Below, in pieces: positions 9,054 through 17,041 of a stretch of 29,510 nt of DNA. Origin of the DNA: Glaciecola sp. UBA983 (GTDB lineage Bacteria; Pseudomonadota; Gammaproteobacteria; Enterobacterales; Alteromonadaceae). A program made the position numbers and the translations under genes. The stretch lies in NCBI GenBank assembly GCA_002292215.1, contig DBBN01000029.1, positions 1 to 29,510 of the forward strand, written 5' to 3'. How positions within the stretch are numbered: position 1 is the stretch's first letter; every line of letters begins with the position of its first letter. The notes beneath the pieces are model-generated. The model had not been told where the DNA came from and ran no database searches. It worked only from the letters and a program-made list of their open reading frames with translations.

Positions 9054-9401
9054 TTATGAAAGTTCCATGACCATTTGGCTAGGTTGAAACTCGGTTTGAC
9101 CGACTACATGATGAGAAAAATAGTCATCAGCTAAACGGATGAAATCGACACAAGAGCGCAGTTCATTAACGAGCTGACGTGATAAGTTACGTTTCATTGA
9201 TTTTAGATAGGTATCTAATTCTGGGTGACCCATGAGGGTGAGGTGGATTTTATTTTCAAAAATACGGTTAGCCCACAAGCGTACGCCGTAGTAAACCTTG
9301 CCGTTGATGTGTAAATCAAAAGTAATGATAGTGTCAGACATAGAAAGACCATTATGTCTGTCATTGACGGTCAGTGAAACGTGCTTAATTGAATAATCCA
9401 T
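9054..9401 (-). CDS. Small hypothetical protein, no family recognised
   Basis: About 115 residues if started at the ATG at 9401; the frame extends upstream to an ATG at 9440 (128 residues) and another ATG lies at 9344. None has a convincing Shine-Dalgarno, so the start is open. There is no signal peptide, membrane segment or cysteine-based metal site. A beta-rich N-terminal half (ITFDLHINGKVYYGVRLWANRIF) is followed by a charged helical half (YLKSMKRNLSRQLVNEL), suggesting a small cytoplasmic alpha+beta domain. It stands alone between rarD and the divergent recQ. Composition resembles its neighbours and the frame is far longer than chance, so I believe it is a real gene, but I cannot assign a function. 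Confidence 0.65.
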   Translation of the reverse strand: MDYSIKHVSLTVNDRHNGLSMSDTIITFDLHINGKVYYGVRLWANRIFENKIHLTLMGHPELDTYLKSMKRNLSRQLVNELRSCVDFIRLADDYFSHHVVGQTEFQPSQMVMELS

Positions 9402-9551
9402 AAGTATTACAATCCATTTGTAGTTAAAATCCCTTTCCATTTTGTATTGTATGTATATGAAAGTATATAGGAATATTTCTTAGTGACAGAGTTGTCTAAG
9501 AGAATGACGAAAATATGTAATTAATTACAAAATATAAAGGAAGATACCTGA

Positions 9552-9596
9552 TATAATTTAGAACCATTTTTACCTGCTTTTGCACTTGCAAAAGCA
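9552..9596 (+). promoter_or_regulatory. recQ -10 element and leader palindrome
   Basis: A consensus TATAAT (9552-9557) lies about 80 bp before recQ, without a good -35 at 17 bp. Just downstream, at 9575-9596, is a perfect inverted repeat: TGCTTTTGCA, two bases, TGCAAAAGCA. It would fall about ten bases after the transcription start, where an operator or a leader hairpin could act. A ten-base direct repeat GAAGATACCT flanks it at 9540-9549 and 9616-9625. Confidence 0.45.
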
Positions 9597-9634
9597 AATT
9601 ACCACCTAGGTTACTGAAGATACCTAAGTCACTT

Positions 9635-11434
9635 ATGAGCCCTATGATCGCTGATACTTTACATTCTACTTTGAAGCAGACATTTGGTTATGATGCATTT
9701 CGTCCTGGCCAACAAGCCGTAATTGAAGCGTCATTAGCTAAACAAGATTGTCTGGTGTTAATGCCTACCGGCGGCGGCAAATCCCTTTGCTACCAAGTCC
9801 CTGCTGTAATCAACGAAGGTTTAACCATCGTGGTTTCACCATTAATTTCGTTAATGCAAGATCAAATGGAACAGTGTCTCGCTGTAGGTATTAAAGCAGA
9901 TTTAATTAGTTCGCAGCTCGATGCAGATCAAATAGCACAGGTTTACCAGCGATTGCATCAAGGGGTGACAGATATTTTGTTCGTGGCACCCGAGCGTATT
10001 TTACAAGTGCATTTTGTAGAGCGTTTACACGAATTAAACATAAGTTTGATCGCGGTCGACGAGGCCCATTGTGTATCGCATTGGGGCCATGATTTTAGGC
10101 AAGACTACCGTCATTTGGGCCGTTTACGTGAGATTTTTCCGTATATTCCAATTATGGCATTAACCGCAACCGCTGATATTGCGACACGCCAAGATATTCA
10201 AGAACAACTTAATTTGCATGAACCGCATGTCCACTTAGCGAGTTTTGACCGTCCTAATATACGCTATACGGTGATCCCTAAATTTAAACCTATCGACCAA
10301 ATTATTCGCTTTATTCATGCGCATGAAGGCAATGGCATCATTTATTGTTCTTCGCGCAACAAAGTGGATGAAGTGCGAAATAAGCTGTATGCCAAAGGAT
10401 TTAAATGCGGAGCATACCATGCTGGATTATCGCAAGCAGAACGTGCTCAAGCGCAGCGTGATTTCCAAAATGATAACTTGGATATTATGGTCGCTACTGT
10501 GGCATTTGGGATGGGTATTAATAAATCCAACGTACGTTATGTGATACATCATGATTTACCGCGCAGTATCGAAGCCTATTACCAAGAGACAGGACGAGCA
10601 GGGCGAGATGGTCTAGCGTCAGAGGCATTATTGTTATTTGATGAAAAAGATGCAGCACGTATCAAGCAGTGGATTGAAACATCAGAAAGTCATCGTATCG
10701 AAGTTGAACTAGAAAAATTTGAAGCGATGGAGCGCTTTGGTGATGCACAAACGTGTCGTCGTCAGGTGTTGCTCAATTATTTTTCTGAACTGAGCCAAAC
10801 GCAATGCGGTAACTGTGATGTATGTTTAGACCCGCCACAACATTTTGATGGGCTGATGTACGCACAAAAAGTCTTGTCTTGTATTTATCGGATGCGTCAA
10901 ATCGGCACAACCAATCAAGTCGTGGATGTGCTCAAAGGACGCCGGCCACAACGTATTATCGAGCAAGGTCATGACAAGCTTTCGACGTTTGGTATAGGTA
11001 AGAGTCAGGCGGATGAGTATTGGGTGAATATCATCAATCAGCTGATCCACAAAGGCTATTTATTCATTGATATCACTAATTATGCGGTCTTGCGTTTAAC
11101 CGACGCAGCGAAAGGAATTTTACGTGGTGACGTGCCCTTGACATTAGCGGTACCGCGTTTGAGTACCAGTACGAAGAAAGCGGCTAACACGCCGCAAGTT
11201 AGCTACGACAAAGAGCTGTTTGCGAAACTTAAAAACTTACGTAAACGTTTAGCTGATGAAATTGGGAAACCTCCATATGTTATTTTCTCTGATGCGAGTT
11301 TGGTAGATATGGCACAGAATTTACCGATGGAACCGAGTGATTTTCTGTTTGTCTCAGGAGTCGGACAAGTCAAGTTGGAGCGCTATGGTGACCAGTTTAT
11401 CAACGTGATCACCCAGCATGTCATGTCACAATAA
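9635..11434 (+). CDS. recQ: ATP-dependent DNA helicase RecQ
   Basis: 599 residues, typical RecQ. SF2 3'-5' helicase acting in RecF-pathway recombination and suppression of illegitimate recombination. The helicase core shows Walker A MPTGGGKS (43-50), DEAH (142-145) followed by the aromatic-rich loop SHWGHDFRQDY, and motif VI QETGRAGRDG (317-326). The zinc-binding cysteines are C374, C391, C394 and C397. An RQC winged-helix domain follows, then a C-terminal HRDC domain (about residues 525-597). The ATG at 9635 has only a weak ribosome site; ATG at 9644 is an alternative. It converges on the GST gene 6 bp downstream. Confidence 0.97.
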   Translation: MSPMIADTLHSTLKQTFGYDAFRPGQQAVIEASLAKQDCLVLMPTGGGKSLCYQVPAVINEGLTIVVSPLISLMQDQMEQCLAVGIKADLISSQLDADQIAQVYQRLHQGVTDILFVAPERILQVHFVERLHELNISLIAVDEAHCVSHWGHDFRQDYRHLGRLREIFPYIPIMALTATADIATRQDIQEQLNLHEPHVHLASFDRPNIRYTVIPKFKPIDQIIRFIHAHEGNGIIYCSSRNKVDEVRNKLYAKGFKCGAYHAGLSQAERAQAQRDFQNDNLDIMVATVAFGMGINKSNVRYVIHHDLPRSIEAYYQETGRAGRDGLASEALLLFDEKDAARIKQWIETSESHRIEVELEKFEAMERFGDAQTCRRQVLLNYFSELSQTQCGNCDVCLDPPQHFDGLMYAQKVLSCIYRMRQIGTTNQVVDVLKGRRPQRIIEQGHDKLSTFGIGKSQADEYWVNIINQLIHKGYLFIDITNYAVLRLTDAAKGILRGDVPLTLAVPRLSTSTKKAANTPQVSYDKELFAKLKNLRKRLADEIGKPPYVIFSDASLVDMAQNLPMEPSDFLFVSGVGQVKLERYGDQFINVITQHVMSQ

Positions 11435-11440
11435 CGTTAT

Positions 11441-12145
11441 TTATGCGGCATTTTTTGGACCAAAATTATATTCACCACCCGCTTGTAATGCTTGCTGATA
11501 AGCGGGTCTTTGGTGCATTCGGTTAACGTAGCCAACGATATGTGATGGCATGCTCTTGGGAGCACTTGCCACCATCGCTTCTAGTGGAAATAACATCATA
11601 AAATCAGCGGTTGTCAGTTTATCGCCAACAAAAAAGTCTGAGCCTTGTGCTACCTGTTGTGCTAAATGTTTTTCTACATGCGCAATATTTTGTTCATTAT
11701 TGGGGGCATAATAAGCATTCAAAATTGCATCTATCACTTTATCCGCGATGGCTTTGATCAAAAAGGGTTTCTTTTTAGTCTTCGCTTTGCCCAGTACCAA
11801 GTTTGCAATTAATGGTGGCATCATAGTGCCTTCAGCAAAATGTAACCAATACAAGTACTGGGAATAGAAAGGGTCATTGGGTGCGATCGTCAGTTGCCTA
11901 GCAGGATGAGTTTGGGCAAAATACTCAACTATTGCGCCTGACTCTCCTAATGTTGTGTGTACATCATCATCCAATGTCACTACCGGTGAACGACCTAAGT
12001 CAAAAATAGCTTTGAGTGAATCAGGTGCTAAACCCGTTTTAGGATCACGAAAATGTGGCTGAATATCGTAATCTAAACCGATCTCTGCAAATAACCATAA
12101 GATACGCTGCGAGCGTGAGTGATTTAAATGATGTAAAGTAGGCAT
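11441..12145 (-). CDS. Glutathione S-transferase family protein
   Basis: 234-residue cytosolic GST. The thioredoxin-like N-terminal domain (about 1-80) contains the N-terminal SRSQRILW segment, the cis-proline region SPVVTLDD and the glutathione gamma-glutamyl contact motif ESGAIVEY. The helical C-terminal domain has the N-capping TTADFMMLFPLE segment. It resembles the Gtt2/YliJ-like bacterial GSTs, which conjugate glutathione to electrophiles or have peroxidase activity; the substrate cannot be read from sequence. AGGAA lies about six bases before the ATG. It is transcribed divergently from selO across a 140-bp gap. Confidence 0.88.
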   Translation of the reverse strand: MPTLHHLNHSRSQRILWLFAEIGLDYDIQPHFRDPKTGLAPDSLKAIFDLGRSPVVTLDDDVHTTLGESGAIVEYFAQTHPARQLTIAPNDPFYSQYLYWLHFAEGTMMPPLIANLVLGKAKTKKKPFLIKAIADKVIDAILNAYYAPNNEQNIAHVEKHLAQQVAQGSDFFVGDKLTTADFMMLFPLEAMVASAPKSMPSHIVGYVNRMHQRPAYQQALQAGGEYNFGPKNAA

Positions 12146-12285
12146 GTTGGTTCCTTTTATAAGTGATCATTAATACTATTAACATGGCCAAAAGGTTTAA
12201 ACATTTATTGCTGTTGTGTCGTATAAGCAACGTAACTCTATAAAAGCATAGAGAATTATAACCATATTATTTTTAAGGAAAAATC

Positions 12286-13767
12286 ATGAGCCAACCGAGG
12301 TTGTTACACACCTATGCTGATGAATTATCAGATTTGGTCACGCCGATTAAGCCTACGCCGGTATATCAACCTCAGTTACAAGTGATTAATCACGATCTGT
12401 GGGATGCGCTCGGCTTACCTAAAGCATGGCATGATAATGATGCGTTCATGGGATTATTATTTGATCGAGATTCAAGCTTCACTCAACATAGTGTCGCGCA
12501 AAAATACGGCGGTCATCAATTTGGTCAATGGAACCCGCAACTCGGTGATGGACGAGGTGTGTTATTAACCGAAGTCGAAGCGCTCGATGGTTCACGGCAT
12601 GATCTTCATTTAAAAGGGGCTGGTCCCACGCCTTATTCTCGCCATGCTGATGGGCGTGCGGTACTACGTTCAACTATCCGTGAATATCTAGCGAGTGAGG
12701 CACTGCATCATTTAAATATTCCTACGTCACGGGCGTTGTGTTTAATCAGTTCAAATGAGCCGGTATATCGAGAAACACTCGAAAAAGCCGCGTTGATGAT
12801 CCGCACAGCACCCAGCCATTTACGTTTTGGGCACTTTGAGTATTTTTATCATGACCGAGAAGCCGGCTCTGATCCTCAAGTCGCACCCGACAAACTCGAC
12901 CAATTGATGCGATATGCGTTAACCGAGCATTTCCCTGAGGCATTAGAAACCGAGAATCCACATTTGACTATGTTTACAAGTATCGTCAAAAATACCGCCA
13001 CGTTAATTGCAAAATGGCAAGTGTATGGCTTTAATCATGGGGTAATGAACACCGATAATATGTCAATCCACGGGATTACCTTTGATTATGGGCCGTATGC
13101 GTTTTTTGATGATTTTGAACCGCACTATATCTGTAATAAATCGGATCACCAAGGTCGGTATCGTTTTTCACAGCAACCAAGTATTGGTTTGTGGGATCTT
13201 AATGCACTCGCCCAAGCGTTTCGCCCCTTTGCCAGTATTGAGGACATTACGTCAGTACTTGATCAATATGAGTCAACGCTAGTTACCCATTATCATGAGT
13301 TGATGATTAAACGGTTTGGTTTAACCGAAGTGACCGATACTGCGCTGGAAATGATGGCGTTGTTCATGCAGTTACTTCAAAGTGGCCAAGCAAGTCGCGA
13401 TTATCATAATACTTTTCGGCAGTTATGTGGGCATGCTGATTGGGCTGAAATGGCTCAGTTGCGTGATCATCATCTGGATATTGGGTTGTTTGACCAATGG
13501 CTTGCCGCTTATCAAGCTGAAGCAGAGGCGCAAGCGGTGGCCTTTTCGACTATGCAAGCAAATATGACCCAAACTAATCCTCACACAGTATTACGTAATC
13601 ATCATGCTCAAGCGGTAATAGCGGCGGCAGAAGAGGGTGATTACTCGTTATTTCATGCTTATTTATCAGCGTTATCTGATCCGTTTAACGAAGCAAGTAA
13701 GATTGACCAATTTGCTGCAGCGCCCTTGGCAACCGATAAAGGTATTGCGCTATCTTGTTCGTCATAA
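12286..13767 (+). CDS. selO: Protein adenylyltransferase SelO (YdiU)
   Basis: 493-residue pseudokinase-fold enzyme that transfers AMP from ATP to Ser, Thr or Tyr of target proteins, with roles in redox stress. Visible landmarks: YGGHQFGQWNPQLGDGRG (74-91), the nucleotide lysine K110 in LHLKGAGPTPYSRHADGR, the catalytic D257/N258 in MNTDNMS and metal-binding D267 in FDYGP. C283 in YICNKSD and C491 in the terminal SCSS correspond to the cysteine pair that forms a regulatory disulfide in E. coli; C491 stands near the selenocysteine site of eukaryotic SelO. AAGGA precedes the ATG at good spacing. It is a single gene, followed by a hairpin. Confidence 0.95.
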   Translation: MSQPRLLHTYADELSDLVTPIKPTPVYQPQLQVINHDLWDALGLPKAWHDNDAFMGLLFDRDSSFTQHSVAQKYGGHQFGQWNPQLGDGRGVLLTEVEALDGSRHDLHLKGAGPTPYSRHADGRAVLRSTIREYLASEALHHLNIPTSRALCLISSNEPVYRETLEKAALMIRTAPSHLRFGHFEYFYHDREAGSDPQVAPDKLDQLMRYALTEHFPEALETENPHLTMFTSIVKNTATLIAKWQVYGFNHGVMNTDNMSIHGITFDYGPYAFFDDFEPHYICNKSDHQGRYRFSQQPSIGLWDLNALAQAFRPFASIEDITSVLDQYESTLVTHYHELMIKRFGLTEVTDTALEMMALFMQLLQSGQASRDYHNTFRQLCGHADWAEMAQLRDHHLDIGLFDQWLAAYQAEAEAQAVAFSTMQANMTQTNPHTVLRNHHAQAVIAAAEEGDYSLFHAYLSALSDPFNEASKIDQFAAAPLATDKGIALSCSS

Positions 13768-13796
13768 GCGCTGACACAATTAGAAATGCTAACAAA

Positions 13797-13818
13797 AACA
13801 CGTGCCAATGCACGTGTT
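13797..13818 (-). terminator. Hairpin between selO and ribA with T-run on the minus strand
   Basis: Perfect 9-bp arms (AACACGTGC and GCACGTGTT) around a four-base loop. Read on the minus strand the stem is followed by TTTTTGTT, as in an intrinsic terminator; on the plus strand, the direction of selO, only TTATCC follows. It could still end selO transcription weakly, or stop antisense transcription entering selO. Confidence 0.6.
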
Positions 13819-13911
13819 ATCCGTTAAAATAATTTATAATTAGATACATGAATGCTTGCTGACGTTAGTGAGTGCCTGTTAAAAAATGAGTCATAGTGAG
13901 AATTAGTCTAA

Positions 13912-14523
13912 ATGCCTGTTTCGATGTTTGAATTTGTAAGCCAAGCTAAGTTGCCCACACGTTTTGGTGATTTTACGATCCATGGTTTTGTGGATACGCG
14001 TAATCAACAAGAACACGTTGCATTAAGCTATGGCGAGTGGTCGATAGATGACACAGTAGATATCCGTGTGCATTCTGAATGCCTTACCGGTGATGCACTT
14101 TTTTCGACTCGTTGTGATTGTGGTTTTCAATTAGAAAAAGCATTGGCCAATATCGTTGAGCAAGGCGCAGGTGTGCTGTTGTACCTTCGTCAAGAAGGGC
14201 GAGGCATTGGTTTATTGAATAAAATCAAGGCATACGCACTGCAAGATACGGGGCTTGATACGGTTGAAGCGAATGAGCATTTAGGTTTTGATGCGGATTT
14301 ACGTGAATATGACATTTGCAAATTTATGCTAGCGCATTTAGGTATCAAAAAAGTCTCATTGATGACTAATAACCCTAAAAAGGTCAATGCGTTAACTAAT
14401 TTGGGGATTGAGGTGGTTAGGCGTCAACCGATTGATCATGGTATGACAAAAGACAACAAAAAATACCTACAAACCAAGACTGAGAAGCTCGGTCATGAGT
14501 TTGACCCGCATTTATTTAAATAA
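13912..14523 (+). CDS. ribA: GTP cyclohydrolase II RibA
   Basis: 203 residues (E. coli 196). Catalyses the first committed step of riboflavin synthesis, opening GTP to 2,5-diamino-6-ribosylamino-pyrimidinone phosphate with release of formate and pyrophosphate. Zinc ligands C57, C68 and C70 lie in HSECLTGDALFSTRCDCG; the GTP-binding block RQEGRGIGLLNKIKAYALQD and TNNPKKV are intact. It is a stand-alone RibA without an N-terminal RibB domain. The 144-bp gap before it shows no FMN-riboswitch layout that I can recognise. An alternative ATG lies at 13924, but no ribosome site decides between them. Confidence 0.95.
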   Translation: MPVSMFEFVSQAKLPTRFGDFTIHGFVDTRNQQEHVALSYGEWSIDDTVDIRVHSECLTGDALFSTRCDCGFQLEKALANIVEQGAGVLLYLRQEGRGIGLLNKIKAYALQDTGLDTVEANEHLGFDADLREYDICKFMLAHLGIKKVSLMTNNPKKVNALTNLGIEVVRRQPIDHGMTKDNKKYLQTKTEKLGHEFDPHLFK

Positions 14524-14556
14524 ACACTCGTTCAGGCTCGGTTTAAAAAACATTCA

Positions 14557-14603
14557 GTTAACGTTAAGTTGATTTCAACTATATTAATATTATCGTTAAC
14601 GTT
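14557..14603 (+). promoter_or_regulatory. Paired GTTAACGTT sites before the DUF3300 gene
   Basis: Two copies of GTTAACGTT (14557-14565 and 14595-14603) begin 38 bp apart. Each is embedded in a perfect palindrome: TTAACGTTAA at 14558-14567 and CGTTAACG at 14594-14601. Between them lie an AGTTGA-TT-TCAACT inverted repeat (14567-14580) and an AT-rich stretch that could hold the promoter. The second copy ends 15 bp before the start codon, so a bound protein would block initiation. The regulator is unknown. Confidence 0.4.
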
Positions 14604-14618
14604 CCCTTAGGAGGGAGT

Positions 14619-16019
14619 ATGTTGTTAAATACACCGACCCCATCATCGCGCTCGTGTACTACAAAGTTAGGTATGCTCATCATTGGACTCTCTGCGATTA
14701 GTCTATCAGGCTGTGTCGTTGCGCATTCTCAAACGAAAGATCCGGTGCGCTATGGCTACGTTAAAAGCCAACCTAGTCAGACGATTACCACGACTACGAC
14801 AACCTATCAGACCCAGCAAGCCCAACAGAGCGCACAAACTTCTGAGCAAGACGCTGCTATTGCGATGCTAGATAGTGCCTTAGCACCGATTGCGTTATAC
14901 CCAGATTCGTTGTTAGAGCATATTTTTGCTGCTGTTACTCAACCTGTAGATTTAATTCAAGCGCGTGCGTTTATTGATGAAAATCCAACGCTTGAAGTGG
15001 ACGAACTACTCCAACTTGCCGAAGGGAAACCATGGGATGCGAGTGTTATTGCCTTGCTACCTTTTGCCGATGTGATCACAAATTTGACCGAAGATCTCGA
15101 ATACCTTGAGTATCTAGGGGATGTGGTTGAGCAAGAGTATGACTTAGTGGCACAGCGCTTGAGTTATTTGCGTGAACAAGCTCAACGAAATGGTAACTTG
15201 CAGTCAGATGAATATGTAAAGGTCATCGAAAAAGAGACCAAGATATATATTGAATCAGCGCAACCTGAAATCATTTATCTGCCTACCTATAATCCTGTTT
15301 TAGTGTATGGATCATGGTGGCATAGTTATCAGCCGCGTTTATGGCATTACAATTATCTAACGCGTTATCCACAACGTTATAATAATTACGGCCCGCATGT
15401 CGGCGTGCATATTTCGACGGGAAATATAGCGATTAGTTGGAATCCGTTCCGTTATGTTAGACATAATTATTGGCGTGACCGTTATGACATTAAAACGCGT
15501 CACCAGATTTTTTCTAGACGGTTACAAACATCGCATTACAGCCATAATGTACATCGTCAAGAAAATTGGGGTCAGAACCACATTAAAGTAAACAATATAC
15601 AACAGCAACAAACAAAGCAGCGTCCGAAAATTAAAGACCGTTCTGCCAGCAGCCAGTTTACTAAACGAGTGCCGATTAAACAAAGTGCAACGCGATCGAA
15701 CCAGGCGATTAACCAGAATACTAACCGTGCGACCAACCGTCCTACCAACCGTACGAGCAACCGTACGAGCAGTCAACCGGTCAAATCACCAGTTCAACAA
15801 ACGTATAGTGAACCGGTTAAACAAGCTCCAAAACAGCCTACACGTGTGAAAAATCGTAACGTAGTTAGTCAATCAACACGACAGCCGGTCAGAGGATCTT
15901 CGCGACAGGAAACTAGCCAAAGCTCGGGGCAACCATCTCAGCAAGAAACGAGACAAGCACCTAAACGTCCAACGGTTGAAAAAAACGTTAACAAGCCTAG
16001 CTATGTCAAACAGCGTTAA
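14619..16019 (+). CDS. DUF3300 lipoprotein with repetitive Q/N/T/R tail
   Basis: 466 residues. A signal peptide ends in the lipobox LSGC, with Cys32 as lipid anchor, so it is exported; the +2 Val would favour the outer membrane. After a Thr/Gln-rich linker the DUF3300 domain spans about residues 80-240, with LAPIALYPDSLL (88-99), KPWDASVIAL and EIIYLPTYNPVLVYGSWW (217-234). A Trp/Tyr/His/Arg-rich section follows, then about 130 residues of basic, low-complexity Gln/Asn/Thr/Ser/Arg sequence including five 4-residue repeats. DUF3300 has no established function. The start has a near-perfect AGGAGGG three bases before ATG, suggesting strong translation. Its end overlaps the convergent ATP-grasp gene by 14 bp. 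Confidence 0.88.
   Translation: MLLNTPTPSSRSCTTKLGMLIIGLSAISLSGCVVAHSQTKDPVRYGYVKSQPSQTITTTTTTYQTQQAQQSAQTSEQDAAIAMLDSALAPIALYPDSLLEHIFAAVTQPVDLIQARAFIDENPTLEVDELLQLAEGKPWDASVIALLPFADVITNLTEDLEYLEYLGDVVEQEYDLVAQRLSYLREQAQRNGNLQSDEYVKVIEKETKIYIESAQPEIIYLPTYNPVLVYGSWWHSYQPRLWHYNYLTRYPQRYNNYGPHVGVHISTGNIAISWNPFRYVRHNYWRDRYDIKTRHQIFSRRLQTSHYSHNVHRQENWGQNHIKVNNIQQQQTKQRPKIKDRSASSQFTKRVPIKQSATRSNQAINQNTNRATNRPTNRTSNRTSSQPVKSPVQQTYSEPVKQAPKQPTRVKNRNVVSQSTRQPVRGSSRQETSQSSGQPSQQETRQAPKRPTVEKNVNKPSYVKQR
15711..15770 (+). repeat. 12-bp tandem repeat in the DUF3300 coding tail
   Basis: Five in-frame 12-base units, each beginning AACC, encode NQNT, NRAT, NRPT, NRTS and NRTS (residues 365-384). The last two units are identical at DNA level, and the others differ by a few bases. 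Unit number could change by replication slippage without shifting the reading frame. Confidence 0.85.
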
Positions 16020-16896
16020 GCTGCAAATAATCTAAGGTCGCCTGGACAAAGCGTTCAGGCGAATCTTCATCCATATTAAAGTACAATGACGGTTCAATTA
16101 ACTCTACTTCCATTAGCTGCCATGTATGGGGTGTCGTTGATGTACTGCGTAATAAATCAATGCGCGCGTACAGTGATAATTCAGGTAATTGATTTAGGAC
16201 GTGCTCTGCGGTATCCAGTAATGCAGCGTCAGGCTGCACAGTATGTAATTGCCCACCATGTTCTTCTTGAACTCGAAAATCCCCCTGCTTAGGGACTTTT
16301 TTGATGGTATGACTGTATTGCCCATTAAAGTAAAATAGTGAGTACTCACCTTCATCGACCACACTGTTTAAAAAAGGTTGGATAACACATGGCGTGGTTT
16401 CGAAAATCATATTTAAGTCGTCGGATTGGTCAGCTAATGCTGTTGGGGTTAACCTAAATGTGTTATCCGAATTAGCAGATATCAAAGGTTTAATGATCAG
16501 TTCATCGGTTTCAAAGTGAACAAAATGTGACTGTATTAATGCCGTGTCAGCCTGTTGAAAAAACTGTGAAGGAATGATTTCAACACCCTGTTGTTCCAGT
16601 GTTTGTAAATAATCTTTGGATACATTCCATTGCATTAACGTCAGAGGATTGAGTAAACTTGTGCCACTTTTTTCTATTGTATTTAACGTTGTTATAAATG
16701 CGTCAGCATCATCTTGATAGTCCCATGTACTGCGAACAATGACAGCGGTAAAACGTGACCAATCGATATCTTTGGCATGCCATGAAATGGTCTCAACGCT
16801 GATCCCTCGTTCTGCAAATGGGGCGATTAATAAATTATCCCAGACGAAAAAATCTTCAAGATCGTCGGTGGTTAAAAAAGCAATAGTGTGGTGCAA
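16006..16896 (-). CDS. ATP-grasp family protein (RimK/glutathione synthetase-like)
   Basis: 296 residues, cytoplasmic, no signal peptide. The central and C-terminal parts have ATP-grasp features: the nucleotide lysine strand ELIIKPLISANSDNTF, an adenine-side strand PCVIQPFL, the GDFRVQEEHGGQ loop, and the magnesium-ligand strand LMEVELIEPSLYF. This enzyme class joins a carboxylate to an amine or thiol using ATP. The subgroup is often annotated as glutathione synthase/RimK-like; no substrate is known. The start codon is TTG: AGGGAG lies six bases upstream and no ATG fits. The gene runs against the DUF3300 gene and overlaps it by 14 bp; amt lies divergently 368 bp away. Confidence 0.8.
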   Translation of the reverse strand: MHHTIAFLTTDDLEDFFVWDNLLIAPFAERGISVETISWHAKDIDWSRFTAVIVRSTWDYQDDADAFITTLNTIEKSGTSLLNPLTLMQWNVSKDYLQTLEQQGVEIIPSQFFQQADTALIQSHFVHFETDELIIKPLISANSDNTFRLTPTALADQSDDLNMIFETTPCVIQPFLNSVVDEGEYSLFYFNGQYSHTIKKVPKQGDFRVQEEHGGQLHTVQPDAALLDTAEHVLNQLPELSLYARIDLLRSTSTTPHTWQLMEVELIEPSLYFNMDEDSPERFVQATLDYLQLNAV

Positions 16897-16944
16897 AGTG
16901 AGCTCCCTAATTTAGTGCGAGCGATAGTGGTAAATGAACATATC

Positions 16945-16983
16945 AGTGCAAGTAGCACTACAATAGTGCGTCCAATGCGGTGC
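16945..16983 (+). promoter_or_regulatory. NtrC-like binding sites upstream of amt
   Basis: GCACTA-CAA-TAGTGC at 16955-16969 is a perfect inverted repeat close to the NtrC consensus (GCACCA-N3-TGGTGC). A shifted palindrome AGTGC-N5-GCACT (16945-16959) overlaps it, and a half-matching site with CCA-N3-CGGTGC follows at 16969-16983. The best site is centred about 106 bp before the start expected from the sigma-54-like element, a normal enhancer distance. The gene served, an ammonium channel, is a classic NtrC target. Confidence 0.5.
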
Positions 16984-17041
16984 AAAAATATCATAGTAAT
17001 AAATTAACATTAATATCAATTAGTTATGGCTAAAATAAAAG

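Noticed and set aside
12236..12253. CTCTAT-N6-ATAGAG dyad before selO
   Set aside because: Six-base AT-rich arms are expected by chance; no link to a promoter element.
13768..13911. FMN riboswitch before ribA
   Set aside because: Only one simple hairpin is present; I see no multi-stem arrangement or conserved RFN core.
15522..15776. Minus-strand ORF of Thr/Val/Arg repeats
   Set aside because: It is the reverse reading of the 12-bp repeat in the DUF3300 gene and has no independent support.
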